Positions 28,847 through 37,382 of a stretch of DNA of 64,000 bases are shown piece after piece; position 1 is the stretch's first letter, and every line of letters begins with the position of its first letter. The notes beneath the pieces are model-generated. The model ran no database searches and was not told the origin of the DNA. It was given only the letters and a program-made list of their open reading frames with translations. The translations under genes and the position numbers were made by a program. This DNA is from Vibrio gangliei (GTDB lineage: Bacteria; Pseudomonadota; Gammaproteobacteria; Enterobacterales; Vibrionaceae). The stretch is from contig NZ_AP021869.1 of NCBI RefSeq assembly GCF_026001925.1, positions 124,001-188,000 on the forward strand. Direction: 5' to 3'.

Positions 28847-28908
28847 CGCCCGCTGTTTTATATGTTGACTAATTAGTCAGGTATAAAGGCAATAAATTTG
28901 ATTGGAAT

Positions 28909-28943
28909 TATGGGTTCCCTCGCCCCCATATATTAAAAAAAGG
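28909..28943 (+). promoter_or_regulatory. preQ1-I riboswitch controlling yhhQ translation
   Basis: The leader ends in a compact pseudoknot. P1 is ATGGG (28910-28914) with CCCAT (28925-28929). The loop is TTCCCTCGCC, whose last CC can pair with the GG at 28942-28943 after an A-rich tail (ATATTAAAAAAA). The arrangement matches the small translational preQ1-I aptamer of Thermoanaerobacter line for line. The pairing GG belongs to AAGG, the ribosome-binding site of yhhQ, so preQ1 binding would hide it. The downstream gene is a queuosine-precursor transporter, which fits the ligand. Confidence 0.87.
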
Positions 28944-28950
28944 TCACAAT

Positions 28951-29661
28951 ATGACATCTTCTAAATCTGCTCAACAGGCGGCCTTGTCGTCTGTCCAATA
29001 CACCCCACGACAAAAGTCTAATGCTTTGTTTTGGTTGGTTATTTTTCACTTAATCGTGATTGCGTCAAGTAACTACTTAGTACAAATTCCCTTTACCTTA
29101 TTTGGTTTACATACCACTTGGGGCGCCTTTACTTTCCCATTTATTTTCTTAGCCACAGATTTAACCGTACGTATTTTTGGTGCGGGTATGGCGCGTAAAA
29201 TCATTTTTTGGGTCATGTTACCTGCGTTAGTGATTTCTTATGTTTTGTCGGTGATGTTTTTCGAAGGCAAATTCCAAGGGGTCAATCAGTTAGCAATATT
29301 TAACCTGTTTGTTGCCCGCATTGCGATTGCGAGTTTTATGGCGTACCTACTGGGACAAATTATGGATGTGCATGTGTTCAACCGCCTGCGCCAATTGAAG
29401 CAGTGGTGGGTTGCGCCAACGTGTTCAACCTTGTTTGGTAATGCGCTTGATACCATCGCGTTTTTCTCGATTGCGTTTTATATGAGTACCGACCCATTTA
29501 TGGCTGAGCATTGGACAGAAATTGCTTTGGTGGATTACAGCGTGAAATTGATCATTAGTTTGGGTCTGTTTGTTCCTATGTACGGCGTGCTGTTGAATTA
29601 CTTGATGAAGAAGTTAACGACAGTTGCTGAAGTTTCCTCTCAACAGGAAGTGAAAGCGTAA
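28951..29661 (+). CDS. yhhQ: queuosine precursor (preQ0/preQ1) transporter YhhQ
   Basis: 236 residues with six hydrophobic segments. The family stretches HTTWGAFTFPFIFLATDLTVRIFG near 48-71 and GNALDTIAFFSIAFYMS near 155-172 are plain. YhhQ imports 7-cyano-7-deazaguanine or 7-aminomethyl-7-deazaguanine for queuosine synthesis. The N-terminal 20 residues are hydrophilic. The preQ1-I riboswitch in the leader supports this substrate independently. It is a single gene and repeat copy C follows the stop. Confidence 0.93.
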   Translation: MTSSKSAQQAALSSVQYTPRQKSNALFWLVIFHLIVIASSNYLVQIPFTLFGLHTTWGAFTFPFIFLATDLTVRIFGAGMARKIIFWVMLPALVISYVLSVMFFEGKFQGVNQLAIFNLFVARIAIASFMAYLLGQIMDVHVFNRLRQLKQWWVAPTCSTLFGNALDTIAFFSIAFYMSTDPFMAEHWTEIALVDYSVKLIISLGLFVPMYGVLLNYLMKKLTTVAEVSSQQEVKA

Positions 29662-29663
29662 GC

Positions 29664-30030
29664 GTGACTCGTTGCTCGGGCGCTGCGCTTGCTCGTTTCT
29701 CGGACAAGCGAAAAAGCAAGCGCACCTCGTCTTATTCTTTTTCAAGCCACGAGCCTTCTTTTATATCGAATCTCCTGCCACATATTAGACTCAAACCGTG
29801 GTGGGAGATCCTGAACTGCGCTCCTTCGTCGCTTTTCAGGATGACGATTTTTATCACGAGATCAATCTTTTCCGAATAACGAAACACCCTTTCCTAGAAC
29901 CCTCTAATATGCAACAAAACATTTTTTCGGCTCTCGAGCGAAGCGTTCACGGATCTCGACCCAATCTTTTCCTAGCCACGAGCAGCGTAGCGCCCGAACC
30001 CCGAGTAACGATAAAATCCCTTCTAGAGTT
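29664..30030. repeat. dispersed intergenic repeat, copy C
   Basis: Directly after yhhQ: GCTCGGGCGCTGCGCTTGCTCG (29695 region) and, about 270 bases on, the inverted module AGCCACGAGCAGCGTAGCGC (29974-29995), with CGGCTCTCGAGCGAAGCG at 29929-29947 shared with copies A and B. A different inner segment (29799-29845, GGGAGATCCTGAACTGCGCT then CTTTTCAGGATGAC) looks like a second repeat type nested inside. No gene is credible here. Confidence 0.7.
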
Positions 30031-30117
30031 TTAGATTAAATAATTATAAATATCAATGGTTTAATTTTACCCTTTAACTTTTTTGCTAAATAAATGATAT
30101 TTTTTCTCATTTAGGGG

Positions 30118-30145
30118 TTGAAGAATTAATGAGAATGATTATTAT
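30118..30145 (+). promoter_or_regulatory. ryhB promoter
   Basis: TTGAAG (30118-30123) and TATTAT (30140-30145) are spaced 16 bases. Start predicted near 30152. The Fur box overlaps the -10. Confidence 0.65.
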
Positions 30146-30149
30146 TAAC
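30131..30149 (+). promoter_or_regulatory. Fur box of ryhB
   Basis: GAGAATGATTATTATTAAC matches 15 of 19 positions of the Fur consensus GATAATGATAATCATTATC. It covers the -10 region, so iron-loaded Fur would block transcription. Confidence 0.85.
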
Positions 30150-30151
30150 TC

Positions 30152-30334
30152 CGTCGAAGGGAAAAAGAGAAACGAAAACTTTAAATCATTTAAGTATTCG
30201 ATTCTTAGCTTCTTTAAGACACGACATTGCTCACATTGCTTCCAGTGTATTTTAAGCTTTCGTGGTAGGTGAACCAGTTTTACATCTCACCATCTTTTGC
30301 TAAGCGACATCGATTCGGTGTCGCTTTCTTTTTT
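30152..30334 (+). ncRNA. ryhB: RyhB iron-responsive small RNA
   Basis: About 183 nt between repeat copy C and polA. The stretch 30220-30246 contains CATTGCTCACATTGCTTCC, the conserved core of Escherichia coli RyhB. The RNA ends in an intrinsic terminator: AAGCGACA (30302-30309) with TGTCGCTT (30319-30326), then TTTCTTTTTT. It is about twice the enterobacterial length, as is known for Vibrio RyhB. RyhB, with Hfq, represses mRNAs of iron-using proteins when iron is scarce. The Fur box at the promoter gives the expected control. The 5' end is a prediction. Confidence 0.93.
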
Positions 30335-30339
30335 CTATC

Positions 30340-30577
30340 TTATCCACTTCCTCAGCGGCGAAATGTTGTCATTAGCTAATCAAATGGGATTAAAGATCCG
30401 ATGTTGTTAACTGTTTTCCACAAAAGATCCCAATGTTACTTTTGGTTCTATGATGATCCTTTTTTGTTTAAGTCGTTGATTTCATTTGATTATTCTTGAA
30501 ATGTGATAATGATCTTGATTTTTTGAGATTTTTGTTGGAAAAGTTAACAACAAACTTATCCACAGGTGATTAAGATC
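30340..30577. other. DnaA-box and GATC cluster upstream of polA
   Basis: The 330 bases between ryhB and polA hold a consensus DnaA box TTATCCACA (30556-30564), a TTTTCCACA (30414-30422) that fits TTWTNCACA, and TTATCCACT (30340-30348) with one mismatch. Five GATC sites lie between 30395 and 30577, more than the about one expected. The region is AT-rich. It may be a DnaA-bound control region for polA; no origin genes are near, so I do not call it oriC. Confidence 0.5.
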
Positions 30578-30666
30578 AGCCTTTCGAGTTATGAATAGAT
30601 TCAAAAAGCCAGACGTGGCATTCTATTGGCCATCAATATTTTTACTTAGCTTAGGTAATCGGTCTT

Positions 30667-33492
30667 ATGGCAACAATTGCTGACAACTCATTGATTCTGA
30701 TTGACGGATCGTCTTATTTATATCGTGCATTTCATGCTTACCCTGAGAGTATGAACAACGGTAACATCCAAACCAATGCGGTATACGGTGTGGTTAACAT
30801 GCTGCGCAGTATGATGAAGCAGTTTTCTTCTGAACGTATCGCTGTGGTGTTTGATGCGAAAGGCAAAACGTTCCGCGATGAGATGTATGCTGACTACAAA
30901 GCCAATCGTCCATCTATGCCGCAAGAGTTGCGCGATCAAATCGAACCTTTGCATAACATTATTCGTGCCATGGGGCTGCCGCTGATTTGTGTTCCCGGTG
31001 TAGAGGCGGATGATGTGATTGGTACGCTGGCGTCTCAAGCCTCAAAGCAAGGCATGCCGGTATTGATCAGTACTGGTGATAAAGATATGGCGCAGCTGGT
31101 GGATGATAATGTCACGTTGATAAATACCATGACCAACGTGGTGATGGATCGCCAAGGCGTGATTGATAAATTTGAGCTGCCGCCTGAGCTTATCATCGAT
31201 TACCTTGCATTAATGGGCGATAAAGTCGATAACATTCCGGGGGTGCCGGGTGTGGGTAATAAGACCGCTGTAGCACTGCTGCAAGGGTTAGGTAATCTTG
31301 AATCCATTTATCAGAACCTCGATAAAATTGCTGATTTGTCGTTCCGTGGCTCGAAAACCATGGCCAAAAAGCTTGAAGAAAACCGAGAAAATGCCGAGCT
31401 GTCTTATCAACTTGCGACTATCAAATTGGACGTGGAATTAGATTGCCAACCTACCGATTTATGCAAGGCCGAACCAAACAAAGATGAATTGATGAAGCTG
31501 TTTGGTGAATTGACGTTTAAATCTTGGCTAAATGAATTATTGGAAGGTGGCGATGGCAAGATTGCGGCGGTAGATGGCTTAGCGCAAGTGAAAGCGGAAC
31601 AACGTGCGGATAACACCGCCACTAAATCAGCTACCACAGCCGATGCGTTAGAAGTGGACATGAGCCCAGCCAATATCGATCGCAGTCAATATGAAATCAT
31701 TTTCGATAAAGAAACGTTTAATGTGTGGCTAGAAAAGCTAAAACAGTCAGATGTCTTTGCTTTTGATACCGAAACCGACAGTTTAAATTACATGGAAGCG
31801 AATTTGGTCGGGTTGTCTTTTGCGATTGAAGAAGGTGTGGCTGCCTATGTGCCGGTTGCGCATGATTACCTAGATGCACCACAGCAACTGGATCGCGCCT
31901 GGGTACTTGAACAATTAAAACCGATTTTAGAAGACGAAGCTCAAGCGAAAGTAGGGCAAAACCTGAAATACGATGCCAGCGTGTTGGCGCGCTATAACAT
32001 TGATATGCAAGGCATTAAATTTGATACCATGCTGGCCTCTTATGTGTTTAATAGTGTCGGTGGCAAGCATGATATGGACAGCTTGGCATTCCGATTCTTG
32101 CAACATAACTGCATTTCCTTTGAATCTCTGGCTGGAAAAGGTAAAAACCAGCTGACGTTCAATCAAATTGATATTAACGAGGCGGGTCCTTATGCGGCAG
32201 AGGACGCCGATGTGACCTTGCGTTTGCATAACCGTCTGCAAGCGGCATTGGAGCAAGATGCCGGCTTGAAATCTATCTATCAAGAGATTGAAGTGCCGCT
32301 TGTGCCTGTGTTGTCTCGTATTGAACGTACTGGTGTGATGATCGATGACATGCTACTGAATGCTCAATCAAAAGAGCTAGAAGCGCGTCTTGAAGAACTC
32401 AAAGCCAAAGCGTTTGATATTGCCGAGCAAGAATTCAATTTAAACTCACCCAAGCAGTTACAAGCCATCTTGTTTGAGAAAATGGGCTTGCCTGTGGTGA
32501 AGAAAACCGCTTCTGGCGCACCTTCTACCAATGAAGAAGTATTGCAAGAGTTAGCGCTGGATTATCCATTACCAAAATTGATCTTGGAAAATCGTAGTTT
32601 AGCTAAGTTGAAATCGACTTATACCGATAAGCTGCCAAAAATGATCAATCCGCAAACCGGTCGAGTCCATACTTCTTATCACCAAGCAGTGACGGCAACA
32701 GGGCGTTTATCGTCTACCGATCCAAACTTACAGAATATCCCTATTCGTAATGAAGAAGGTCGCCGTATTCGTCAAGCCTTTGTCGCGCCACATGGCTGGA
32801 AAATATTAGCGGTCGATTACTCTCAAATCGAATTGCGCATTATGGCTCATTTGTCTGGTGATAAAGCGTTAGTAGAAGCGTTTGCCCAAGGCAAAGATAT
32901 TCATGCTGCGACCGCCGCTGAAGTGATGGGGTGCAGTATTGAGCAAGTGACCTCAGAGCAACGTCGTCGTGCGAAAGCAGTCAACTTTGGTTTGATTTAC
33001 GGTATGAGTGCGTTTGGTCTGGCCAAGCAATTAGGTATTCCTCGTGGAGAAGCACAGCAATACATGGATGTGTATTTTGAGCGTTACCCAGGGGTAATGC
33101 AGTATATGGAAGATACACGCTCACAAGCGACACAACAGGGTTATGTCGAAACCTTATTTGGACGTCGTCTGCATTTGCCGGAAATTAAATCGAGCAATGG
33201 GATGCGTCGCAAAGGCGCGGAACGTGCGGCGATCAATGCACCGATGCAAGGTACCGCGGCTGACATTATCAAGAAAGCGATGCTGCTGGTGGATGAATGG
33301 ATCCAAGCCGAAGGTAACGGCGAAGTGAAATTGCTGATGCAAGTACACGATGAGTTGGTATTTGAAGTCAAAGAAAGCGAATTGGAGCGAATTGAAAGAA
33401 AAATACAATCTCTTATGGAATCAGCAGCAGAATTAAATGTGCCTTTAGTGGCAGAATTCGGCCATGGTGATAATTGGGATCAGGCGCACTAA
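30667..33492 (+). CDS. polA: DNA polymerase I
   Basis: 941 residues. The 5' nuclease domain covers 1 to about 300, with [12 protein letters not shown] and [20 protein letters not shown]. The 3'-5' exonuclease domain covers about 345-535, and its DxE pair is present near 364 (FAFDTETDS), so proofreading should be active. The polymerase domain (about 560-941) has motif [18 protein letters not shown], motif [14 protein letters not shown] and motif [10 protein letters not shown]. It removes RNA primers and fills gaps. A terminator follows at 33525-33551, then Spot 42, the same order as in enterobacteria. Confidence 0.97.
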   Translation: MATIADNSLILIDGSSYLYRAFHAYPESMNNGNIQTNAVYGVVNMLRSMMKQFSSERIAVVFDAKGKTFRDEMYADYKANRPSMPQELRDQIEPLHNIIRAMGLPLICVPGVEADDVIGTLASQASKQGMPVLISTGDKDMAQLVDDNVTLINTMTNVVMDRQGVIDKFELPPELIIDYLALMGDKVDNIPGVPGVGNKTAVALLQGLGNLESIYQNLDKIADLSFRGSKTMAKKLEENRENAELSYQLATIKLDVELDCQPTDLCKAEPNKDELMKLFGELTFKSWLNELLEGGDGKIAAVDGLAQVKAEQRADNTATKSATTADALEVDMSPANIDRSQYEIIFDKETFNVWLEKLKQSDVFAFDTETDSLNYMEANLVGLSFAIEEGVAAYVPVAHDYLDAPQQLDRAWVLEQLKPILEDEAQAKVGQNLKYDASVLARYNIDMQGIKFDTMLASYVFNSVGGKHDMDSLAFRFLQHNCISFESLAGKGKNQLTFNQIDINEAGPYAAEDADVTLRLHNRLQAALEQDAGLKSIYQEIEVPLVPVLSRIERTGVMIDDMLLNAQSKELEARLEELKAKAFDIAEQEFNLNSPKQLQAILFEKMGLPVVKKTASGAPSTNEEVLQELALDYPLPKLILENRSLAKLKSTYTDKLPKMINPQTGRVHTSYHQAVTATGRLSSTDPNLQNIPIRNEEGRRIRQAFVAPHGWKILAVDYSQIELRIMAHLSGDKALVEAFAQGKDIHAATAAEVMGCSIEQVTSEQRRRAKAVNFGLIYGMSAFGLAKQLGIPRGEAQQYMDVYFERYPGVMQYMEDTRSQATQQGYVETLFGRRLHLPEIKSSNGMRRKGAERAAINAPMQGTAADIIKKAMLLVDEWIQAEGNGEVKLLMQVHDELVFEVKESELERIERKIQSLMESAAELNVPLVAEFGHGDNWDQAH

Positions 33493-33524
33493 GACTAGTC
33501 CGTTACATTTACATTAGATTTACG

Positions 33525-33551
33525 AGCCACCTCACGAGGTGGCTTTTTTTT
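33525..33551 (+). terminator. polA intrinsic terminator
   Basis: AGCCACCTC pairs with GAGGTGGCT across a tight turn, then eight T. Confidence 0.88.
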
Positions 33552-33628
33552 ATTCTAAATAAAGTTTTGATTTTGCTTATTAAATCGTTGCTTTCATAAA
33601 AAATGTGTAAATTTAGTACAAAAAAAAC

Positions 33629-33656
33629 TTGATCTGAGTATCATTTCCGGTAAATT
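33629..33656 (+). promoter_or_regulatory. Spot 42 promoter
   Basis: TTGATC and TAAATT are spaced 16 bases, with the RNA start 8 bases on. A CRP-like sequence (TGTGTAAATTTAGTACA, 33604-33620) lies upstream; CRP represses spf in Escherichia coli, but this match is imperfect. Confidence 0.65.
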
Positions 33657-33663
33657 AAGAGGC

Positions 33664-33770
33664 GTAGGGTACAGAGGTAAGATGTTCTATCTTTTAGACC
33701 TTTTGTTTCACGTTATTGGATTAGGCTGTTTCAGCCGCCCCAGTCAGTTTTTGACTGGGGCGTTTTTTAT
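33664..33770 (+). ncRNA. spf: Spot 42 small RNA
   Basis: About 107 nt between polA and engB, its classical site. The 5' part (GTAGGGTACAGAGGTAAGAT) is identical to Escherichia coli Spot 42, followed by the same UUCUAUCUUU and CACGU regions. The 3' end is an intrinsic terminator (33737-33746 with 33752-33761, then six T). Spot 42, with Hfq, represses genes for secondary carbon sources and is itself lowered by CRP-cAMP. The inner part (CAGCCGCCCC) keeps the known loop. Identity is certain. Confidence 0.96.
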
Positions 33771-34262
33771 TGGGCGAAAGAAAAGTTTCAAGTCATGTAA
33801 TGCTATTGATTTATAATGGTATTTTGGTTTTTCCTGTGGTTTGTTATCTCGCCGATTATTTTTCTTTACGCTTACTTGGGTTGCCACACCTTTCCATATC
33901 AATCTGTTCGGCGTGGATATGAAACGCACTTTCAGTATTTGTTGTAAAATAACAATCCCATCTTTCTAAACCTTGTCTTTCTTGTCTCATTAATTCAGCC
34001 TTAAAAACAAGGTTGTGAAATACTTCGAGAAAATTTTGTAATTGGATTGAAAATGGGGGCTATCTGGCTGGATTTTCAATTTGGTATGGTGTGATAACCG
34101 GGCACGGAAAAATCACCAATTTGAATTTTTTTTCATCCTCGTTAATGCTTATATCCATACAAATTACAAAAAGTGAAAACCTCCATTTCTCTCCCATTGT
34201 CCCCACTGGCCGCCATGCTGTTGGGGATTTTTTTATCCATTCATTTCTCGTAGGAATAAAAA
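33771..34262. other. long intergenic region between spf and engB, with a candidate terminator
   Basis: About 490 AT-rich bases. No protein gene is credible. TTGAAAAT and ATTTTCAA (near 34048-34079) form an 8-bp inverted repeat around a G-rich loop. At 34200-34234 TCCCCA pairs with TGGGGA, followed by seven T, a plus-strand terminator with no annotated gene before it, and the end of a possible unknown small RNA. Confidence 0.4.
34200..34234 (+). terminator. orphan terminator-like hairpin
   Basis: A 6-bp GC-rich stem with a 16-base loop, then TTTTTTT. Its transcript is not known. Confidence 0.4.
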
Positions 34263-34285
34263 AAGCAGCGGATAGGCCGCTGCTT
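34263..34285 (-). terminator. engB intrinsic terminator
   Basis: AAGCAGCGG pairs with CCGCTGCTT, loop of five; on the minus strand TTTTTTT follows. Confidence 0.88.
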
Positions 34286-34342
34286 ATTATTGATCTGTTT
34301 GTTGCTAGGCGTTGGTTGTTAGCCTGTTTGTCGGCAAGGCGA

Positions 34343-35053
34343 TTAATCGTCGTGATTATCCAGTTCTGGATTGGTAATGATTACGTCTTCTTCGGCAAAC
34401 TGCTCGGCCAGTTCTTCACGGCGCAGTTGTTCCATCATGTCATCTGTCATTAGGGCTGGAGCAAACCAAGAATCGAGCTTATTACGGAGCTGATCAACCC
34501 CTATACCTTTGAGAGATGAGAACACGTCGACTTGCACATCGCCACAAAACGCCATGGAGGCTTCGCGAATTTTCAGTAATTGCGCTTTGCGAGCACCTTG
34601 CTTGAGTTTGTCAGCTTTAGTGAGTAGCACTTGTACCGGAATGTTCACTTCGACCGCCCAGTAGATCAGCTGTTGGTCGAGATCTTTCATCGGGTGGCGA
34701 ATATCCATCAGTACCACCAAGCCTTTTAAGCATTCGCGCTTTTGTAAATATTCACCCAGGGATTTCTGCCATTTCTTTTTCATTTCTAAAGGCACTTGAG
34801 CAAAACCATAACCTGGTAAATCGACGATATGGCAATTTTCTGTCACCTTAAATAGGTTTATTAATTGAGTACGACCGGGGGTCTTACTGGTTTTTGCCAG
34901 GTTTTTTTGGTTGGTTAAGCGGTTTAGGGCGCTCGATTTACCCGCATTAGAGCGGCCAGCAAAAGCAACTTCAATCCCTGCATCTTCAGGAAGGTGGCGA
35001 ATATCTGGGGCACTCGTAATAAAGTGGGTATTTTGATAATGGATTTTTTCCAT
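34343..35053 (-). CDS. engB: ribosome biogenesis GTPase EngB (YihA/YsxC)
   Basis: 236 residues from the ATG at 35053 ([22 protein letters not shown]), which has GGAG nine bases upstream and fits the family start; the frame itself reaches 35074. GTPase motifs are G1 [12 protein letters not shown] near 33, G2 TPGRTQ, G3 DLPGYG near 78 and G4 TKAD near 142. EngB is an essential assembly factor for the large ribosomal subunit. The C-terminal 25 residues are very acidic ([16 protein letters not shown]). It is divergent from the cytochrome c4 gene. Confidence 0.95.
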   Translation of the reverse strand: MEKIHYQNTHFITSAPDIRHLPEDAGIEVAFAGRSNAGKSSALNRLTNQKNLAKTSKTPGRTQLINLFKVTENCHIVDLPGYGFAQVPLEMKKKWQKSLGEYLQKRECLKGLVVLMDIRHPMKDLDQQLIYWAVEVNIPVQVLLTKADKLKQGARKAQLLKIREASMAFCGDVQVDVFSSLKGIGVDQLRNKLDSWFAPALMTDDMMEQLRREELAEQFAEEDVIITNPELDNHDD

Positions 35054-35236
35054 ATTTGTTAACTCCATCTCCACTTTTGTAGAGGAATGATTGCTTTTTT
35101 ATATAATTGTGTAGAATGGGATTTACTCATCTGGGCGAGACTAAAAATAAAGAATGCCCAACTAATCTTGGACATAGTGTATCACGAACCTTTCTATATC
35201 GTGGTACTGGAAGCTGATAATTATAAATGGAATGTC

Positions 35237-35854
35237 ATGAAAAAAATCGTCCTCCTTATTAGTTTAGTTGCCAGTTGCTCTGTGTGGGCACAAGGTGATA
35301 TCGAAGCCGGAAAAGAAAAATCAGCCACTTGTGCGGCCTGCCATGGTGCTGATGGTAATGCTCTAGTGGCGCAATATCCGAAACTGGCGGGTCAACACGT
35401 CAAATATCTTGAAAAGCAATTACATGATTTAAAACTCGGCATGAGCAGTGGTGGTAAGCAAGGTCGTTACGATCCTGTGATGAGCGCCATGGCAATGCCA
35501 TTAACCGATCAAGACATTGCTGATTTAGCCGCTTATTATGCTTCTATTCCACAAAGCGAAGGCTCTACGCCTGAAAATGTGGTTGAACAAGGCAAAGCCT
35601 TATATTTTGCTGGTGATGCTGAAAAAGGTTTAACCGCTTGTGCTGCCTGTCATGGTCCTCGTGGTCATGGTATGGAGCTTGGTGGCTTCCCTAAAATTTC
35701 AGGTCAGAATGCCGATTATATTAAAGCTCAGTTAGAAAAATTCCGTTCAGGTGATCGTAACAATGATATGAATGGCATGATGCAAGATGTGTCGAAAAAC
35801 CTCACTGATGAGCAGATTAATATTTTGTCACAATATGTTGGCGGCCTGCATTAA
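35237..35854 (+). CDS. dihaem cytochrome c4
   Basis: 205 residues from the ATG at 35237 (MKKIVLLISLVASCSVWAQG), which begins a signal peptide; the frame extends further upstream but without a plausible protein. Two haem-binding motifs, CAACH at 32-36 and CAACH at 135-139, define two similar halves, and methionines that could be axial ligands occur in each. Cytochrome c4 is a periplasmic or membrane-attached electron carrier to cytochrome oxidases, often cbb3. Haem would be attached by the Ccm system, which itself needs DsbD. The gene beside engB is typical of vibrios. Confidence 0.92.
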   Translation: MKKIVLLISLVASCSVWAQGDIEAGKEKSATCAACHGADGNALVAQYPKLAGQHVKYLEKQLHDLKLGMSSGGKQGRYDPVMSAMAMPLTDQDIADLAAYYASIPQSEGSTPENVVEQGKALYFAGDAEKGLTACAACHGPRGHGMELGGFPKISGQNADYIKAQLEKFRSGDRNNDMNGMMQDVSKNLTDEQINILSQYVGGLH

Positions 35855-35919
35855 TTGAATATGTAGGATTAAAATGATGACGTGAATTTTAATAATCACT
35901 CATCGTTATGAACTTATCG

Positions 35920-35951
35920 AAACCCTCAGCGACTTTGTTTGTTGAGGGTTT
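35920..35951 (+). terminator. cytochrome c4 terminator
   Basis: AAACCCTCA pairs with TGAGGGTTT, loop of 14, then TTTGTTTATT. The T-run is broken, so strength is moderate. Confidence 0.65.
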
Positions 35952-36083
35952 TGTTTATTGTGATGCTTCAGCTGAGATTAATTTAGACTTTTACAACAAA
36001 ATATGCTGAATATTGATTAATAAAACTCCACTCCGAACGCCATTTCTGGTATGTTGCGCATCCTTAATATAAAGGGGGAGCAG

Positions 36084-36734
36084 ATGCCACATTGCCCATT
36101 GTGCGAAAGCCAGCAAACCAACATCTACTTTGAAGATAAACGCCAGTATTGGCAATGTCAGACATGCCAGTTGGTGTTTGTTCATCCTGATCAGCGAGTC
36201 GATGCCGAGGCTGAAAAAGCCGTGTATGATTTGCATGAAAATGATCCACAAGACCTTGGCTACCGACGCTTTTTATCTCGCATGGCCAATCCTATATTGG
36301 AACGAATCGAACCGAATTCGACTGGGTTAGATTTCGGCTGTGGTCCTGGTCCGGCGCTTGCCATGATGCTTGAAGAGCAAGGTCATCAAGTAGCGCTTTA
36401 TGATCATTACTATTACCCTAATAAACAGGTGCTTGAGCAGCAGTACGATTTTGTGACTGCCACGGAAGTGATCGAGCATTTATTTAGCCCGAATGTAGTC
36501 TGGCAGGTGTGGCTAGACCTTTTGAAACCGGGCGGTTGGCTAGGAGTGATGACCAAATTGGTCAAAGATGTTGATGCCTTTGCGACTTGGCACTATCGCC
36601 ATGATCCGACTCATGTGGTGTTTTTTAGCCGCGCTACCTTTGAGTTTTTAGCCAAGCGCGATCAACTGCAACTTGAATTTATCGGTAACGACGTCATGTT
36701 ACTGAAAAAGGGCGAGCGAATATCTCGCGCTTAA
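36084..36734 (+). CDS. class I SAM-dependent methyltransferase with N-terminal zinc-ribbon-like motif
   Basis: 216 residues from the ATG at 36084 (MPHCPLCESQQ), close behind AAAGGGGGAG. Two CxxC pairs (CPLC near 4-7 and CQTC near 26-29) form a small zinc-ribbon-like head. The methyltransferase fold follows, with motif I GLDFGCGPGPALAMML near 83-98 and the acidic ATEVIEHLF near 130. The substrate is unknown. Similar proteins exist in many vibrios at this site, ahead of yihI. The family call is firm and the target open. Confidence 0.8.
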   Translation: MPHCPLCESQQTNIYFEDKRQYWQCQTCQLVFVHPDQRVDAEAEKAVYDLHENDPQDLGYRRFLSRMANPILERIEPNSTGLDFGCGPGPALAMMLEEQGHQVALYDHYYYPNKQVLEQQYDFVTATEVIEHLFSPNVVWQVWLDLLKPGGWLGVMTKLVKDVDAFATWHYRHDPTHVVFFSRATFEFLAKRDQLQLEFIGNDVMLLKKGERISRA

Positions 36735-36752
36735 AATAGGAAATACAAAAGA

Positions 36753-37328
36753 ATGTCACGTAAGAAAAAATCGAGAAAGCCTGGTTCAGCCGGTGCAGAT
36801 GAAATCATTGTTACTCGTAACCGTTCAGAGTCCGATGTCGAAGGTCGTCTGCGTAAGCGTTTGAATAAGCGTAAAGGTCTGAAATCTGGCAGCCGCCATT
36901 CTGACTCGGCAGAGAACAAACAAGCGCGCTCACAATCTCAAGCGAAAGATCCGCGTCACGGCAGTAAAAAACCGGTGCCATTAGTGGTGGAAGCGAAAGC
37001 GAAACCAAGTAAGCAGCAGCGTCGATTAAATGCCGAGCAAGAGCTTGAAGCCATCCAAAATGATCCACAATTGAATGTGTTGATCGACCGTTTAGATAAT
37101 GGCGAAAAATTGGGTGCAGGCCTGCAAGCGTACGTTGATCAAAAATTAGATCGCTTAGAAGCATTAATGAAGCAACTTGGCATTTTTGAGCAAGATGACG
37201 TGGTAGAATCTGAGCCTGAATTAGAGCAGGAAGAGCAACCCGCTCGTCAGTCTAAATCGAAAAAGCCAGCGTCAGATGATGATCTGCTTTCTCAGTTTGA
37301 AGATTTGGATCTTAATGATTTTAAATAG
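36753..37328 (+). CDS. yihI: Der GTPase-activating protein YihI
   Basis: 191 residues. The first about 85 are very basic and low in complexity (MSRKKKSRKPGSAGADEIIV start, then many K, R, S). The middle (about 90-145) is the conserved core with LNVLIDRLDNGEKLGAGLQAYVDQKLDRLEALMKQLG. The end is acidic (DDDLLSQFEDLDLNDFK). YihI stimulates GTP hydrolysis by Der and tunes late large-subunit assembly. It lies 18 bases after the methyltransferase gene and probably shares its transcript. It precedes the DUF2489 gene and hemN, the usual order. Confidence 0.9.
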   Translation: MSRKKKSRKPGSAGADEIIVTRNRSESDVEGRLRKRLNKRKGLKSGSRHSDSAENKQARSQSQAKDPRHGSKKPVPLVVEAKAKPSKQQRRLNAEQELEAIQNDPQLNVLIDRLDNGEKLGAGLQAYVDQKLDRLEALMKQLGIFEQDDVVESEPELEQEEQPARQSKSKKPASDDDLLSQFEDLDLNDFK

Positions 37329-37382
37329 GGTTAATCAATCCTAGTCACAGCTTTTCAATAGTCGCATTGGGTAAGGAGTGTT

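Noticed and set aside
30340..30577. Chromosome replication origin (DnaA boxes, GATC)
   Set aside because: Only three scattered boxes, no AT-rich 13-mer array, and none of the origin neighbours (gidA/mnmG, mioC, dnaA) is present.
33744..33929. 61-codon minus-strand frame after Spot 42
   Set aside because: It ends inside the Spot 42 terminator and has no start signal or recognisable domain.
34091..34453. 120-codon plus-strand frame before engB
   Set aside because: It runs through the engB terminator and into the engB coding region; no ribosome-binding site and no family.
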